A stretch of DNA of 48,276 nucleotides from Nesterenkonia salmonea (GTDB lineage: Bacteria > Actinomycetota > Actinomycetes > Actinomycetales > Micrococcaceae): positions 24,520 to 72,795 of the forward strand of contig NZ_VAVZ01000012.1 in assembly GCF_005771525.1 (NCBI RefSeq), given 5' to 3'. Under the pieces are notes generated by a model. The model was not told the DNA's origin. It was given only the letters and a program-made list of their open reading frames with translations, and searched no databases. The number at the start of each line of letters is the position of its first letter. Within the stretch, counting starts at the first letter, position 1. Made by a program: the position numbers and the translations under genes. This document shows positions 26,063 through 34,443 of this stretch, one piece after another.

Positions 26063-26092
26063 AATATACTTGGAAGTCCTATAGTTGGTAAA
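26063..26092 (-). promoter_or_regulatory. Predicted acyl-CoA synthetase promoter
   Basis: On minus, TTTACC (26092-26087), an 18-base spacer and TATATT (26068-26063) form a candidate promoter about 42 bases before the synthetase ATG. Operator site C fills the spacer. Confidence 0.45.
26066..26084. promoter_or_regulatory. Putative MarR operator (site C), synthetase/dehydrogenase divergent region
   Basis: ATACTTGGAAGTCCTATAG shares the TTGG-N3-TCC-[AT]-A core with sites at 19314 and 27404. It lies between the boxes of the minus promoter and over TATA-like sequence for the plus gene. Confidence 0.5.
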
Positions 26093-26159
26093 CCCCCCCA
26101 ACGCGCAGCGCCGCGCGAGGCCCGCATACCCAAGAGCCCGCGGGAGAACGGAGACAGCC

Positions 26160-27362
26160 ATGACCACGCAGGCAACCCCGACGTCACACGCCGTCAACAC
26201 ATCACAGGTCAGCGACAGTGCCCCCGACCTACTGAACCTTGCTCGTCATCTCAGTGCGGAGGAACAACACCGTCTGCAGCGCATTGAGGACTACGTCCAG
26301 GAGAACATCCGGCATCAGAGCATCGAACCGTGGAACCAGGAAGAGCTTCCTCTCGACATGCTCCACGGCCTGGGAGAACTCGGCCTGGGAGAAGTTTTCG
26401 TGGACGGCTCCTCTCAGCTCTTCCAGGGCCTGGCCCACATTGCCCTCGCCCAGGCAGATGTCTCCATTTCGGCGGTGGTCGGCATTCACAATGAGCTCAT
26501 CGTCGGCACAATCGAAAGCCTAGGGTCTGCGGAGCAGAAGGACCATTGGCTTCCTGATCTAAGGCGGTTGCGCACCCTGGGTGCCTTCTGCCTCACCGAA
26601 CCCGAACACGGCTCTGACATAGCAGGCGGACTCTCGACATCAGCCACGCTGGAGGATGACCAGTGGCACATACGCGGCTCCAAGCGGTGGATCGGACTGG
26701 GCACCGTGGCGGACGTCGCCGTCGTCTGGGCTCGAGACACGGCCGATGGGCAGATCAAAGGATTCCTAGTTCCTACTGACACACCTGGCTACCAAGCCCG
26801 GAAGATCACCAACAAGACCGGTCTTCGCATCATGCAGAATGCCGAGCTGGAGCTGGACCTGACCGCGCCCGAATCAGCACTGATGCCCAAGGCAACCAGC
26901 TTCGCGGCGACCAGCGAAGGCCTCAGGGGCTCACGGGCATGGGTTGGCTGGCAGGCCGTCGGCGCCCAACAGGCCCTACTGGAGGTAGCTCGCCACCATG
27001 CGCTGACCCGGACGCAGTTCGGAAAGCCGCTGGCGTCCTTCCAGCTGGTGCAGACCGCATTGGCGACCATAGCTGGGAACCTGGCTGTCTCCACGGCGTT
27101 CATGGGCGAGTTGGCCCGGCTCCAGGAGGAGAGCCAGCTGACCATGCTGCGGGCCACACTCGCCAAGGCCACGCTGACCCGCTTGGCCCGTGAATCGGCA
27201 GCGATCGCTCGCGATGCACTAGGAGGCAACGGCATCCTAAGCACCCATGAAGTGGCGAAGATCGCCGGGGACATCGACGCGATCTACACCTATGAGGGAA
27301 GCTACGGAATTAATATGCTGATCGCTGGACGGGAACTCACGGGAGTCTCTGCCTTCGTCTGA
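26160..27362 (+). CDS. Acyl-CoA dehydrogenase (glutaryl-CoA dehydrogenase-like)
   Basis: FAD enzyme of 400 residues introducing a 2,3 double bond into an acyl-CoA. FAD-site motifs FCLTEPEHGSD and GSKRWIGLGTVADVAVVWA (about 142-205) are followed by ARDALGGNGILSTHEVAK. The catalytic Glu is in YTYEGSYGINMLIAGRELTG near the end. The TEPEHGSD, ADVAVVWA and C-terminal YEG patterns resemble glutaryl-CoA dehydrogenase more than isobutyryl-CoA dehydrogenase. The context (valine genes, acyl-CoA synthetase, shared operator) favours a branched short-chain substrate, so the substrate stays open. ATG 26160 has GGAG eight bases upstream. Confidence 0.88.
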   Translation: MTTQATPTSHAVNTSQVSDSAPDLLNLARHLSAEEQHRLQRIEDYVQENIRHQSIEPWNQEELPLDMLHGLGELGLGEVFVDGSSQLFQGLAHIALAQADVSISAVVGIHNELIVGTIESLGSAEQKDHWLPDLRRLRTLGAFCLTEPEHGSDIAGGLSTSATLEDDQWHIRGSKRWIGLGTVADVAVVWARDTADGQIKGFLVPTDTPGYQARKITNKTGLRIMQNAELELDLTAPESALMPKATSFAATSEGLRGSRAWVGWQAVGAQQALLEVARHHALTRTQFGKPLASFQLVQTALATIAGNLAVSTAFMGELARLQEESQLTMLRATLAKATLTRLARESAAIARDALGGNGILSTHEVAKIAGDIDAIYTYEGSYGINMLIAGRELTGVSAFV

Positions 27363-27403
27363 CCTAAAGACCTCTGGACACAATGTGTGTTGTGCGTCAC
27401 AGT

Positions 27404-27422
27404 TTAGTTGGCCATCCAATAA
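27404..27422. promoter_or_regulatory. Putative MarR operator (site B) upstream of the MHS transporter
   Basis: TTAGTTGGCCATCCAATAA lies 52 bases before the transporter ATG and contains the dyad TTGG-N4-CCAA. It is the best-formed of three similar sites (19314, 26066, 27404). Confidence 0.55.
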
Positions 27423-27473
27423 ATGGACAAGCGACTAGCTATTCACTGACCACCATTGAGAAAGAGATCAGTC

Positions 27474-28850
27474 ATGTCATCTGAGCCAGCAGCCCGCGGC
27501 AACGACGCCGCTGGCCACGTTGCAGAGGTTTCTCCGCGCGCCCGACGCAAAGCCTTCGTCGGAGCCACAGTGGGGCACCTCATTGAGTGGTACGACTACG
27601 GCATCTACGGCTTCCTGGCGGTGTACGTCGGTGCCAACTTCTTCATCTCCGATGACCCGCTCGTTGAGATTCTCAGCGCCTTCGCAGTGTTTGCCCTGAG
27701 CTTCTTCGTCCGCCCCCTGGGTGGGCTGTTCTTCGGGCCACTTGCAGACCGCATCGGCCGAAGGACCACCCTGCTCATCGTCCTGACGTTGATGTGCGGC
27801 GCCACGATGTGCATCGGACTACTCCCCACAGCGCATGCCATCGGCGTCGCTGCGCCGGCACTGCTAGTCTTCCTGCGACTCATTCAGGGATTCTCCGCCG
27901 GCGGCGAGATCTCGACCATCACCGCGTTCATCGCGGAGTACGCGAAGAAGGGCACCCGCGGCTACGCCACGAGCTTTCTGATGGCGACCGCCGCCACCGG
28001 TCTCATGCTCGGCGCCATAGTGGGCAACGGCCTGAGCTGGATGCTCGGCAGTGAGACCATGACCGAGTGGGGTTGGAGAATCCCCTTCCTCCTGGCCGGA
28101 CCCTTGGGCGCCATCGCCATCTACATTCGCCTAAAGCTGGAGGACAGCCCGGAGTTCAAAACTCTGCAGAAGGAGAACCGACTCTCCAAGGCACCGCTAC
28201 GAGAGGTTCTGGGATACCCGCGACAGCTCCTTCTGGTCGCCGCCGCCATCACCCTGCTGGCCTCAAGCTTCTACCTCGTGCTGACCTACATGACCACCTA
28301 CCTCAACACGATTCTGGGCATGGACTGGGGCATCACCTTCACCTATGTACTGATCGCCGGAGTCATCGGGATCATCCTGATGCCGGTGGCCGGTCTGCTC
28401 TCCGACAAGCTGCCCAACCGCCGGGGCTTTCTGCTGGTCGTCGCTGTGTACACAGCGCTCGCCGCGGTCTGGTTCTTCTACACAGCGCCCAACGCAACTG
28501 CACTGGGGCTGCTACCGCCGCTGATCGCTGTGGCCATCGGATTCGGCCTGTACTGCGGCGTGCCATACGCCACCATGAGTGAGCTGCTGCCCACACATAT
28601 TCGATCAACCGGCATCGCACTCGGCTACAACATCCCCGTGGCGATCTTCGGCGGATCGGCTCCCTTCATTGCCTCGTGGCTCATCCAGCAGACAGGCGAT
28701 GTCTCCTCACCCTCGTGGTTCTTCGTCTTCACAGCGGCCGTTTCGTTCATCGGCCTGCTGTTCCTCCGAGACCAAGACCTTCTCGGAAAGGACAAGGTGG
28801 CCGCAACAAGCCAAGACACTGCGAAGACCGTTTCCCAGGAAGCCAGCTGA
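27474..28850 (+). CDS. MFS transporter, metabolite:H+ symporter (MHS) family
   Basis: A 458-residue inner-membrane carrier with about 12 hydrophobic helices. The MHS hallmark VGHLIEWYDYGIYGFLA occupies helix 1. MFS motif A is PLGGLFFGPLADRIGRRTTLL (about 84-104) and FLRLIQGFSAGGEISTI lies in helix 4-5. ATG 27474 has AAAGAG eight bases upstream. Relatives move proline/betaine, shikimate, dicarboxylates or aromatic acids, so the cargo is unknown. The upstream site B links it to the valine/acyl-CoA regulon rather than to PaaR, whose operator lies after this gene. Confidence 0.9.
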   Translation: MSSEPAARGNDAAGHVAEVSPRARRKAFVGATVGHLIEWYDYGIYGFLAVYVGANFFISDDPLVEILSAFAVFALSFFVRPLGGLFFGPLADRIGRRTTLLIVLTLMCGATMCIGLLPTAHAIGVAAPALLVFLRLIQGFSAGGEISTITAFIAEYAKKGTRGYATSFLMATAATGLMLGAIVGNGLSWMLGSETMTEWGWRIPFLLAGPLGAIAIYIRLKLEDSPEFKTLQKENRLSKAPLREVLGYPRQLLLVAAAITLLASSFYLVLTYMTTYLNTILGMDWGITFTYVLIAGVIGIILMPVAGLLSDKLPNRRGFLLVVAVYTALAAVWFFYTAPNATALGLLPPLIAVAIGFGLYCGVPYATMSELLPTHIRSTGIALGYNIPVAIFGGSAPFIASWLIQQTGDVSSPSWFFVFTAAVSFIGLLFLRDQDLLGKDKVAATSQDTAKTVSQEAS

Positions 28851-28864
28851 TCAGTTCGATGTGC

Positions 28865-28894
28865 TTGACATCACACTGAGGCAGTGCTTAGGTT
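28865..28894 (+). promoter_or_regulatory. Predicted paaI promoter
   Basis: TTGACA (28865-28870), an 18-base spacer and TAGGTT (28889-28894) precede the PaaR site directly, so the repressor would cover the start point of the paaI-paaK-paaR transcript. Confidence 0.5.
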
Positions 28895-28897
28895 GAC

Positions 28898-28919
28898 TTA
28901 CTGACCGATTGGTCTGTAA
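28898..28919. promoter_or_regulatory. PaaR operator 1 (paaI promoter)
   Basis: TTACTGACC-GATT-GGTCTGTAA is a dyad with eight of nine arm pairs matching. Near-copies precede paaA (31581) and lie between paaZ and the 2-oxoacid dehydrogenase (44287). TetR-type PaaR is encoded two genes downstream. Confidence 0.78.
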
Positions 28920-28946
28920 TTGTCAGTCGTGACACCAGGAGCACCT

Positions 28947-29423
28947 ATGCCCGACACTGAAACGACCACACCCGCTGCCCCTGAGGGTGTGGCCATGCCA
29001 CCGGGCAGCCCGCATCACATCATGCTCGAGACCGACCGGTGCACCCGCTGGCTCGGTGCTGAAGTTCTCACAGCCAACGAGGGCCACGCCAAACTCCAGA
29101 TGACCATCCGTCCGGAGATGACCAATGGGTTCGATATCGTCCACGGCGGCATGATCTTCACTCTCGCTGACACGTGTTTTGCCATGGCATGCAATCACCC
29201 CGAAGGCGATGAAGGCACAGTCACCGTGGCCTCGGGCGCTGACATTACATTTCTCCAGACCGCCCGAGTCGGCGACACGTTGATCGCCGAATCACACCGA
29301 GTCGCCCAAGCCGGCAGAAGTGGTGTCTACGACGTTGTGGTGACTCGCGATGGCGCGACTGTCGCCGTATTCCGGGGTCGCTCCCGAACCATTCCGTTCT
29401 CCCGAGAAGGTGGATCACGATGA
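28947..29423 (+). CDS. paaI: Hydroxyphenylacetyl-CoA thioesterase
   Basis: Hot-dog thioesterase (158 residues) that rescues CoA from dead-end intermediates of phenylacetate breakdown. Asn60, His67 and Asp75 lie in NGFDIVHGGMIFTLADTCFA, the PaaI active-site block. ASGADITFLQTARVGDTL is also typical. ATG 28947 has AGGAG six bases upstream; the open frame's GTG-like extension overlaps the operator and is not used. The stop overlaps the paaK ATG by four bases. Confidence 0.93.
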   Translation: MPDTETTTPAAPEGVAMPPGSPHHIMLETDRCTRWLGAEVLTANEGHAKLQMTIRPEMTNGFDIVHGGMIFTLADTCFAMACNHPEGDEGTVTVASGADITFLQTARVGDTLIAESHRVAQAGRSGVYDVVVTRDGATVAVFRGRSRTIPFSREGGSR

Positions 29424-30811
29424 GTATCGCCAGTGCACCAGAAGTGCCCAACACGCCAGCCGACGCATCAGCAGCCAACGCAGTAGCCGCGGCCATCGCC
29501 TCCACCGACCCGGGCACCACCGCGCCGGGAGAGGCTGATGCCGAGGAGCGCCTCAGCCGCGAAGAGGTCGAACGGCTACAGCTGACCCGGTTGAAAGCTA
29601 CGATCAAGCACGCCTATGACAACATTGCCGCATATCGGGAGCTCTACGATGCCCATGGCGTAAAACCATCCGATCTGCAGACTCTCGAGGATCTGGCCAA
29701 GTTTCCGTTGACCGACAAAGAGTTCCTCCGCAACGCATACCCGTTCAAGTCTTTCGCTGTGCCCATGAGCCAAGTCCGCCGGATTCACGCCTCGTCCGGG
29801 ACAACGGGGAAGCCCACCGTTGTGGGCTATACAGAGGGAGACATTGACCGGTGGGCCTCCCTGCTCGCCCGCAGCCTACGATTCTCCGGCGTCAAGCCAG
29901 GGGACATCGTTCACAATGCCTACGGCTATGGCCTATTCACAGGCGGACTGGGTGCTCACTACGGCATTGAGAAGCTTGGCTGCACTGTCATCCCCATGTC
30001 AGGTGGGCAGACGGAGAAGCAGATTCAGCTGATCCAGGACTTCAAACCCCGAGTCATCCTGTGCACCCCCACCTACCTTTTGGCGCTCGCTGATGCCTTC
30101 CGGAGCAAAGGACTGGACCCGCGCGAGACCTCCCTGGAGATCGGTGTGCTCGGTGCCGAACCCTGGACCGAAAAGATGCGCCATGAGATCGAATCCGCAT
30201 TCGGCATTGCTGCCTGCGATATCTATGGCCTCTCTGAAGTCATGGGCCCAGGGGTTGCAGGTGAGTCCCAGAATCGCCAAGACGGCTCCACGATATGGGA
30301 AGACCATTTTCGGCCCGAGATCATCGACCCCATGACTGAAGATGTCCTGCCGTCGGGTCACCACGGAGAACTGGTCTTCACGACTCTGACCAAAGAAGCC
30401 CTCCCAGTCATTCGTTACCGCACTCACGATCTCACTCGGCTCGCCCCGGGTACCGACCGCCCGGGACACCGCAGGATGGGACGCATCACTGGACGCAGCG
30501 ACGATATGATCATTCTTCGCGGAGTCAACCTCTTCCCCACCCAGATCGAGGAGATAGCGCTCAGCATTCGGGGCCTCTCCCCTCACTTCCAGCTTGAGCT
30601 CACCCGTCCTGACACCATGGACCAGATGACCGTCCATATTGAAAGGCGGCCGGAGATCGGCCGGGACGAGGCAGAGGCGGCAGGCGCAGAACTTGCCCAG
30701 CAGATCAAGGTCAAGGTTGGGTCCAGCTGCCAGGTCACGGTCGCTGAACCAGAGACTCTTGCCAGGTCCTCGGGGAAGCTGCGGCGAATCTATGACAGAC
30801 GCCCGCGATGA
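29420..30811 (+). CDS. paaK: Phenylacetate--CoA ligase
   Basis: Activates phenylacetate to phenylacetyl-CoA, the entry step of the aerobic Paa pathway. It has 463 residues. The nucleotide-binding SSGTTGKP lies at 125-132. PaaK-typical blocks follow: NAYGYGLFTGGLGAHYG, CTPTYLLALAD, YGLSEVMGPGVA, and YRTHDLTRL with GRITGRSDDMIILRGVNLFPTQIEE. An Ala/Thr-rich N-terminal extension of about 40 residues looks disordered. Translationally coupled to paaI; paaR follows 65 bases later. Confidence 0.95.
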   Translation: MSIASAPEVPNTPADASAANAVAAAIASTDPGTTAPGEADAEERLSREEVERLQLTRLKATIKHAYDNIAAYRELYDAHGVKPSDLQTLEDLAKFPLTDKEFLRNAYPFKSFAVPMSQVRRIHASSGTTGKPTVVGYTEGDIDRWASLLARSLRFSGVKPGDIVHNAYGYGLFTGGLGAHYGIEKLGCTVIPMSGGQTEKQIQLIQDFKPRVILCTPTYLLALADAFRSKGLDPRETSLEIGVLGAEPWTEKMRHEIESAFGIAACDIYGLSEVMGPGVAGESQNRQDGSTIWEDHFRPEIIDPMTEDVLPSGHHGELVFTTLTKEALPVIRYRTHDLTRLAPGTDRPGHRRMGRITGRSDDMIILRGVNLFPTQIEEIALSIRGLSPHFQLELTRPDTMDQMTVHIERRPEIGRDEAEAAGAELAQQIKVKVGSSCQVTVAEPETLARSSGKLRRIYDRRPR

Positions 30812-30876
30812 GTCAGGGGCTAGGGATACTCTTGTAGCCAACTATCCAGCGACTACACAGGGAGCCCACAGGACTC

Positions 30877-31527
30877 ATGTCACCGGACCAACTTCCCCAG
30901 GCGACACCCGCTGCACCCCTGGGCCGTGCGCGAACCTCAGCCAAGCGGGGCCGCCCCGGCTATGACCGCGAGACCCTGCTGCGGGTCTGCGTCGAAGTCT
31001 TCAACCACCGTGGCTATGAGGCGACGTCGATGGGTGTCTTGGCAGAGGAGCTCGGTATCTCCAAGTCCGCGATTTACCACCATGTGAAATCCAAAGAGGA
31101 AATCCTCGACGCCGCCCTCAGCCACTCCCTGACAGAGTTGGAGGGAGTAGTCGCTGACGCTGAGGCCCTGAAGGCCCCTGCCGTGGTGGAACTGGAAACC
31201 ATCATCCGGGAATCCATCAACGTCCTGACCCGGTCGCTGCCGCATGTGACACTGCTGCTGAGGCTGCGCGGGAACTCCGAAGTCGAAACCGCTGCCCTCT
31301 TCAGACGACGCGAAATCACCCGACGTATCGCGGCACTGATCGCTCAAGCCCAGACCGATGGTGATCTGCGCAGCGACATTGACGCCCGGACCGCCTCCAG
31401 GCTGGCGATGGGTATGGTCAATTCGATCGTGGACTGGTACCGGCCTGAGCGCGCTGAATCCTCAGCCCCGGTGACGGACACCGTGGTCAACCTGCTCATG
31501 GGCGGACTGCGCACCACCTTCCGATAG
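30877..31527 (+). CDS. paaR: TetR-family repressor PaaR
   Basis: A 216-residue TetR protein. The helix-turn-helix is in YEATSMGVLAEELGISKSAIYHHVKSKEEILDAAL (about 50-84), after the conserved RETLLRVCVEVFNHRGY. A basic N-terminal tail (RARTSAKRGRPG) precedes it. The TetR family controls paa genes in actinobacteria and Thermus, usually released by phenylacetyl-CoA. It lies between paaK and paaA, with no operator of its own in the 65-base gap before it, so it is probably autoregulated through operator 1. Three matching palindromes in the window are the predicted targets. Confidence 0.88.
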   Translation: MSPDQLPQATPAAPLGRARTSAKRGRPGYDRETLLRVCVEVFNHRGYEATSMGVLAEELGISKSAIYHHVKSKEEILDAALSHSLTELEGVVADAEALKAPAVVELETIIRESINVLTRSLPHVTLLLRLRGNSEVETAALFRRREITRRIAALIAQAQTDGDLRSDIDARTASRLAMGMVNSIVDWYRPERAESSAPVTDTVVNLLMGGLRTTFR

Positions 31528-31555
31528 CAGTCTTTCGCTGACCTCATTTTAGGTG

Positions 31556-31585
31556 TTGTAGGTCACACCTATACTGGTATATACT
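31556..31585 (+). promoter_or_regulatory. Predicted paaA promoter
   Basis: TTGTAG (31556-31561), an 18-base spacer and TATACT (31580-31585) precede paaA. The -10 box runs into PaaR operator 2. A second TATACT at 31570 is an alternative. Confidence 0.45.
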
Positions 31586-31602
31586 GAACGAACGGTCAGT
31601 AA
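31581..31602. promoter_or_regulatory. PaaR operator 2 (paaA promoter)
   Basis: ATACTGAAC-GAAC-GGTCAGTAA, seven of nine arm pairs matching, lies just before the strong paaA ribosome site (GGAGG at 31607). It belongs to the same family as the sites at 28898 and 44287. Confidence 0.75.
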
Positions 31603-31618
31603 TTCAGGAGGTTCCGCA

Positions 31619-32653
31619 ATGTCCCCAGAGAAGCCAGCCCTTCGAGCAGTCGACTCCCCGAGTGAGACGACCACACACGAAGCGCAAGCAGCTGCAGAAG
31701 ATGCCCGAGTGGGCTGGGAACAGTTCCAGCAGCTCATCGAAGAGGATCAGCGCGTCGAACCTCGGGATTGGATGCCACAGAACTACCGCAAAACACTGGT
31801 GCGCCAGATCTCCCAGCACGCACATTCCGAGATCATCGGAATGCAGCCAGAGGGCAACTGGATCTCGCGAGCCCCGTCACTGAAGCGGAAGTCAGTCCTC
31901 ATGGCCAAGGTGCAGGATGAGGCAGGCCACGGGCTCTACCTCTACTCTGCGGCTGAAACGCTAGGTACCTCTCGCGATGAGATGTATCAGCAGCTGTACA
32001 CCGGAAAAGCTAAGTACTCCTCCATTTTCAACTACCCCGCCCGCACATGGGCCGATGTTGGCGCTGTGGGCTGGCTTGTCGACGGCGCCGCCATCACCAA
32101 TCAAGTGCCCCTGTGCCGGGCTTCTTTCGGTCCGTACGGACGTGCCATGGTCCGAGTGTGCAAGGAAGAGTCGTTCCACCAAAGGCAGGGGTGGGAGATT
32201 CTCTACACCCTCTCGCACGGAACAGAAGCGCAGAAGCAGATGGCACAAGATGCCGTAGACCGCTTCTACGGCCCCGCGCTTCAGATGTTTGGACCTCCAG
32301 ATGATGAGTCGCCAAACTCTCAGCAGTCCATGGCATGGAACATCAAACGTTTCTCCAACGATGTCCTGCGCCAGCGCTTCGTCGACATGATCGTGCCACA
32401 GGCTGAGGCGCTGGGGCTCACGCTGCCTGACCCGGACTTGAAGTGGAATGAGGAGCGTGGTCACTACGACTACGGAGACCTTGACTGGGACGAGTTCTTC
32501 AGCGTGGTCAAAGGCAACGGGCCTCTGAACCATCAGCGCCTTGCTCATTACCGAGCAGCGCGCGACGACGGCGCCTGGGTCCGCGAAGCAGCCGCAGCCT
32601 ATGCAGCCAAACAGGCAGAAGCATCCCCTCGAAGTGCCCTGCTCAGCGCCTAG
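31619..32653 (+). CDS. paaA: 1,2-phenylacetyl-CoA epoxidase, catalytic subunit
   Basis: Di-iron oxygenase subunit (344 residues) that adds one O2 oxygen to the ring of phenylacetyl-CoA. The ferritin-like iron ligands are visible as [11 protein letters not shown] (about 99-109) and [11 protein letters not shown] (about 182-192). The family stretch [21 protein letters not shown] binds substrate near the PaaC interface. A strong GGAGG precedes the ATG, behind PaaR operator 2. First gene of paaABCDE. Confidence 0.96.
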   Translation: MSPEKPALRAVDSPSETTTHEAQAAAEDARVGWEQFQQLIEEDQRVEPRDWMPQNYRKTLVRQISQHAHSEIIGMQPEGNWISRAPSLKRKSVLMAKVQDEAGHGLYLYSAAETLGTSRDEMYQQLYTGKAKYSSIFNYPARTWADVGAVGWLVDGAAITNQVPLCRASFGPYGRAMVRVCKEESFHQRQGWEILYTLSHGTEAQKQMAQDAVDRFYGPALQMFGPPDDESPNSQQSMAWNIKRFSNDVLRQRFVDMIVPQAEALGLTLPDPDLKWNEERGHYDYGDLDWDEFFSVVKGNGPLNHQRLAHYRAARDDGAWVREAAAAYAAKQAEASPRSALLSA

Positions 32654-32693
32654 ACCCCACTTCACGTCTTCTTCGGCAAGAAAGGCCCGCATC

Positions 32694-33050
32694 ATGGCAG
32701 AGACTGACCCCCACGCGCCCGCAGACCAGATCCCAGACGGCGGCGTGGTCACCGAGGACCCCGCAGATCACAGCGTATGGCCACTTTGGGAGGTCTTCGT
32801 CAGATCCTCACGGGGCCTGTCGCATGTGCACGCAGGTTCTCTGCACGCACCTGACCCTGCCATGGCCCTGCGCAATGCACGGGACCTCTATACCCGGCGC
32901 AATGAAGGAACATCTATCTGGGTCGTCCCAGCAGCAGAGATCACAGCTTCCGACCCAGACTCAAAGGGTGGGTACTTCGAATCCTCCAAAGGCAAGTCCT
33001 ACCGCCACGCCACTTACTACACACAGTCCGAGGGGGTACCGCACTTATGA
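32694..33050 (+). CDS. paaB: 1,2-phenylacetyl-CoA epoxidase subunit
   Basis: Small structural subunit (118 residues) that bridges PaaA-PaaC dimers. Family marks are WPLWEVFVRSSRGLSHVHAGSLHAPD and ARDLYTRRNEGTSIWVVP. ATG 32694, 40 bases after paaA, has AAAGG about ten bases upstream; the longer open frame lies inside paaA. The stop overlaps paaC by four bases. An N-terminal acidic, proline-rich tail of about 25 residues is extra compared with short homologues. Confidence 0.94.
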   Translation: MAETDPHAPADQIPDGGVVTEDPADHSVWPLWEVFVRSSRGLSHVHAGSLHAPDPAMALRNARDLYTRRNEGTSIWVVPAAEITASDPDSKGGYFESSKGKSYRHATYYTQSEGVPHL

Positions 33051-33892
33051 GTCACTCTGGTGGTTTTACTTCACAGGACTCAGCCACAAAGATCTCGGTC
33101 GGCGATGCCATCACCCCCGAAGATGTGAGCGCAAGCAGCGCAGTCGCCTCTGATGAGACCGCCCGCTACGCACTGTTGTTGGGCGATGACTGTCTGATCC
33201 TCGCCCAGCGGTTGGGGCACTGGATCTCCCGCGCCCCCGAGCTCGAAGAGGACATCGCGCTGGGGAACATCGCCTTGGACCTTCTCGGCCACGCACGATT
33301 TTTCCTCACCTACGCTGGTTCCGCCTGGGGCAAGACCGAAGACGATTTGGCGTATTTTCGCTCAGAGGAAGAGTTCCGTTCCTGCCGTCTCGTCGAGCAG
33401 GAGAACGGTGACTTCGGCCGGACGATCGCTCGCCAACTGCTGTTCAGTTTCTACACTCATGAGCTCTACCAGCGACTGGTGAGGTCAGCGGATACAACAC
33501 TCGCCGCCATTGCCGATAAGGCTTTGAAGGAAGTTGACTACCATCAGGACCACGCAGCCCAGTGGCTGTTGCGACTCGGTGGGGGCACAGATGAGTCCAA
33601 ACGGCGAATGCAGGAAGGGCTCGAGTCCGTGTGGCCCTATCTGGAGGAACTCTTCGCCGACGTGGAGCCGACCCCCACACTGGCCGAGCAAGAGGTGGCC
33701 GTGCTGCCTTCATCATTGCGCGACGCCGTCCTCACACGACTGAGCTCGATCATCGAAGAATCCGGGTTGGAAGTACCTGCGTCAAAAGGTGCCTTCGGAG
33801 CTGACCGGTCCGGCCGGTTCTCGGAGAACCGCGGTTTCATTCTGGCCGAAATGCAGGTTCTCGCCCGCCAACACCCCGGCGCCACATGGTAG
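33047..33892 (+). CDS. paaC: 1,2-phenylacetyl-CoA epoxidase, structural subunit
   Basis: Ferritin-fold partner of PaaA (281 residues) without a complete iron site, needed for the stable epoxidase complex. Family blocks are YALLLGDDCLILAQRLGHW, EEDIALGNIALDLLGHARFFL and KALKEVDYHQDHAAQWLLRLGGGTDES. The last segment matches the PaaC helix that in PaaA would carry ligands. It starts inside the paaB stop and ends 14 bases before paaD. Confidence 0.94.
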   Translation: MSHSGGFTSQDSATKISVGDAITPEDVSASSAVASDETARYALLLGDDCLILAQRLGHWISRAPELEEDIALGNIALDLLGHARFFLTYAGSAWGKTEDDLAYFRSEEEFRSCRLVEQENGDFGRTIARQLLFSFYTHELYQRLVRSADTTLAAIADKALKEVDYHQDHAAQWLLRLGGGTDESKRRMQEGLESVWPYLEELFADVEPTPTLAEQEVAVLPSSLRDAVLTRLSSIIEESGLEVPASKGAFGADRSGRFSENRGFILAEMQVLARQHPGATW

Positions 33893-33906
33893 GCGGTAGG
33901 ACACCC

Positions 33907-34443
33907 ATGAGCACTGTCGAACACCGGCCCCTCACACCCAACGGCATAAGGCCCGAAGAACCTGCCGACGCCGCGGTGTGGGATGCCGCCGCGCAGGTGA
34001 CAGATCCGGAGATTCCTGTCCTGACCATTGCGGATCTCGGTATCCTCAGGGCTGCAGGGGCAACACCGGAGGGCGGCGTCGTCGTCATCACTCCCACCTA
34101 CTCAGGATGTCCCGCCATGGACACCATCACCGCTGATGTCACGGCCGCTCTCCGTGAGGCTGGATATGGAACGGCGCGAGTGGACACCGTACTCACCCCG
34201 TCCTGGACCACCGACTGGATGACAGAGGACGGCAAACGCAAACTGCGTGAATACGGCATCACTCCCCCGTCAGGCAACGCACCAGCCCGCGGCGGCCCGG
34301 TGCGGGTGGGGCTGAGTGTGAAGTGTCCGCGCTGCGATTCGCTGGACACTAAGGAACTTGCCCGTTTCGGCTCTACTGCGTGCAAGGCGCTCTACCAGTG
34401 CCAGACCTGCCTAGAGCCCTTCGACTATTTCAAGGTGCTGTGA
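33907..34443 (+). CDS. paaD: Phenylacetate epoxidase assembly protein
   Basis: DUF59/MIP18-type protein (178 residues) implicated in iron-sulfur or di-iron assembly of the Paa epoxidase. The N-terminal domain has VTDPEIPVLTIADLGILR and TPTYSGCPAMDTI with the conserved Cys. The C-terminus is the PaaD zinc-ribbon: CPRC, then AC and CQTC near the end. ATG 33907 is preferred to 33886 because AGGA lies seven bases before it and it avoids overlap with paaC. The TGA shares a base with the paaE ATG. Confidence 0.93.
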   Translation: MSTVEHRPLTPNGIRPEEPADAAVWDAAAQVTDPEIPVLTIADLGILRAAGATPEGGVVVITPTYSGCPAMDTITADVTAALREAGYGTARVDTVLTPSWTTDWMTEDGKRKLREYGITPPSGNAPARGGPVRVGLSVKCPRCDSLDTKELARFGSTACKALYQCQTCLEPFDYFKVL

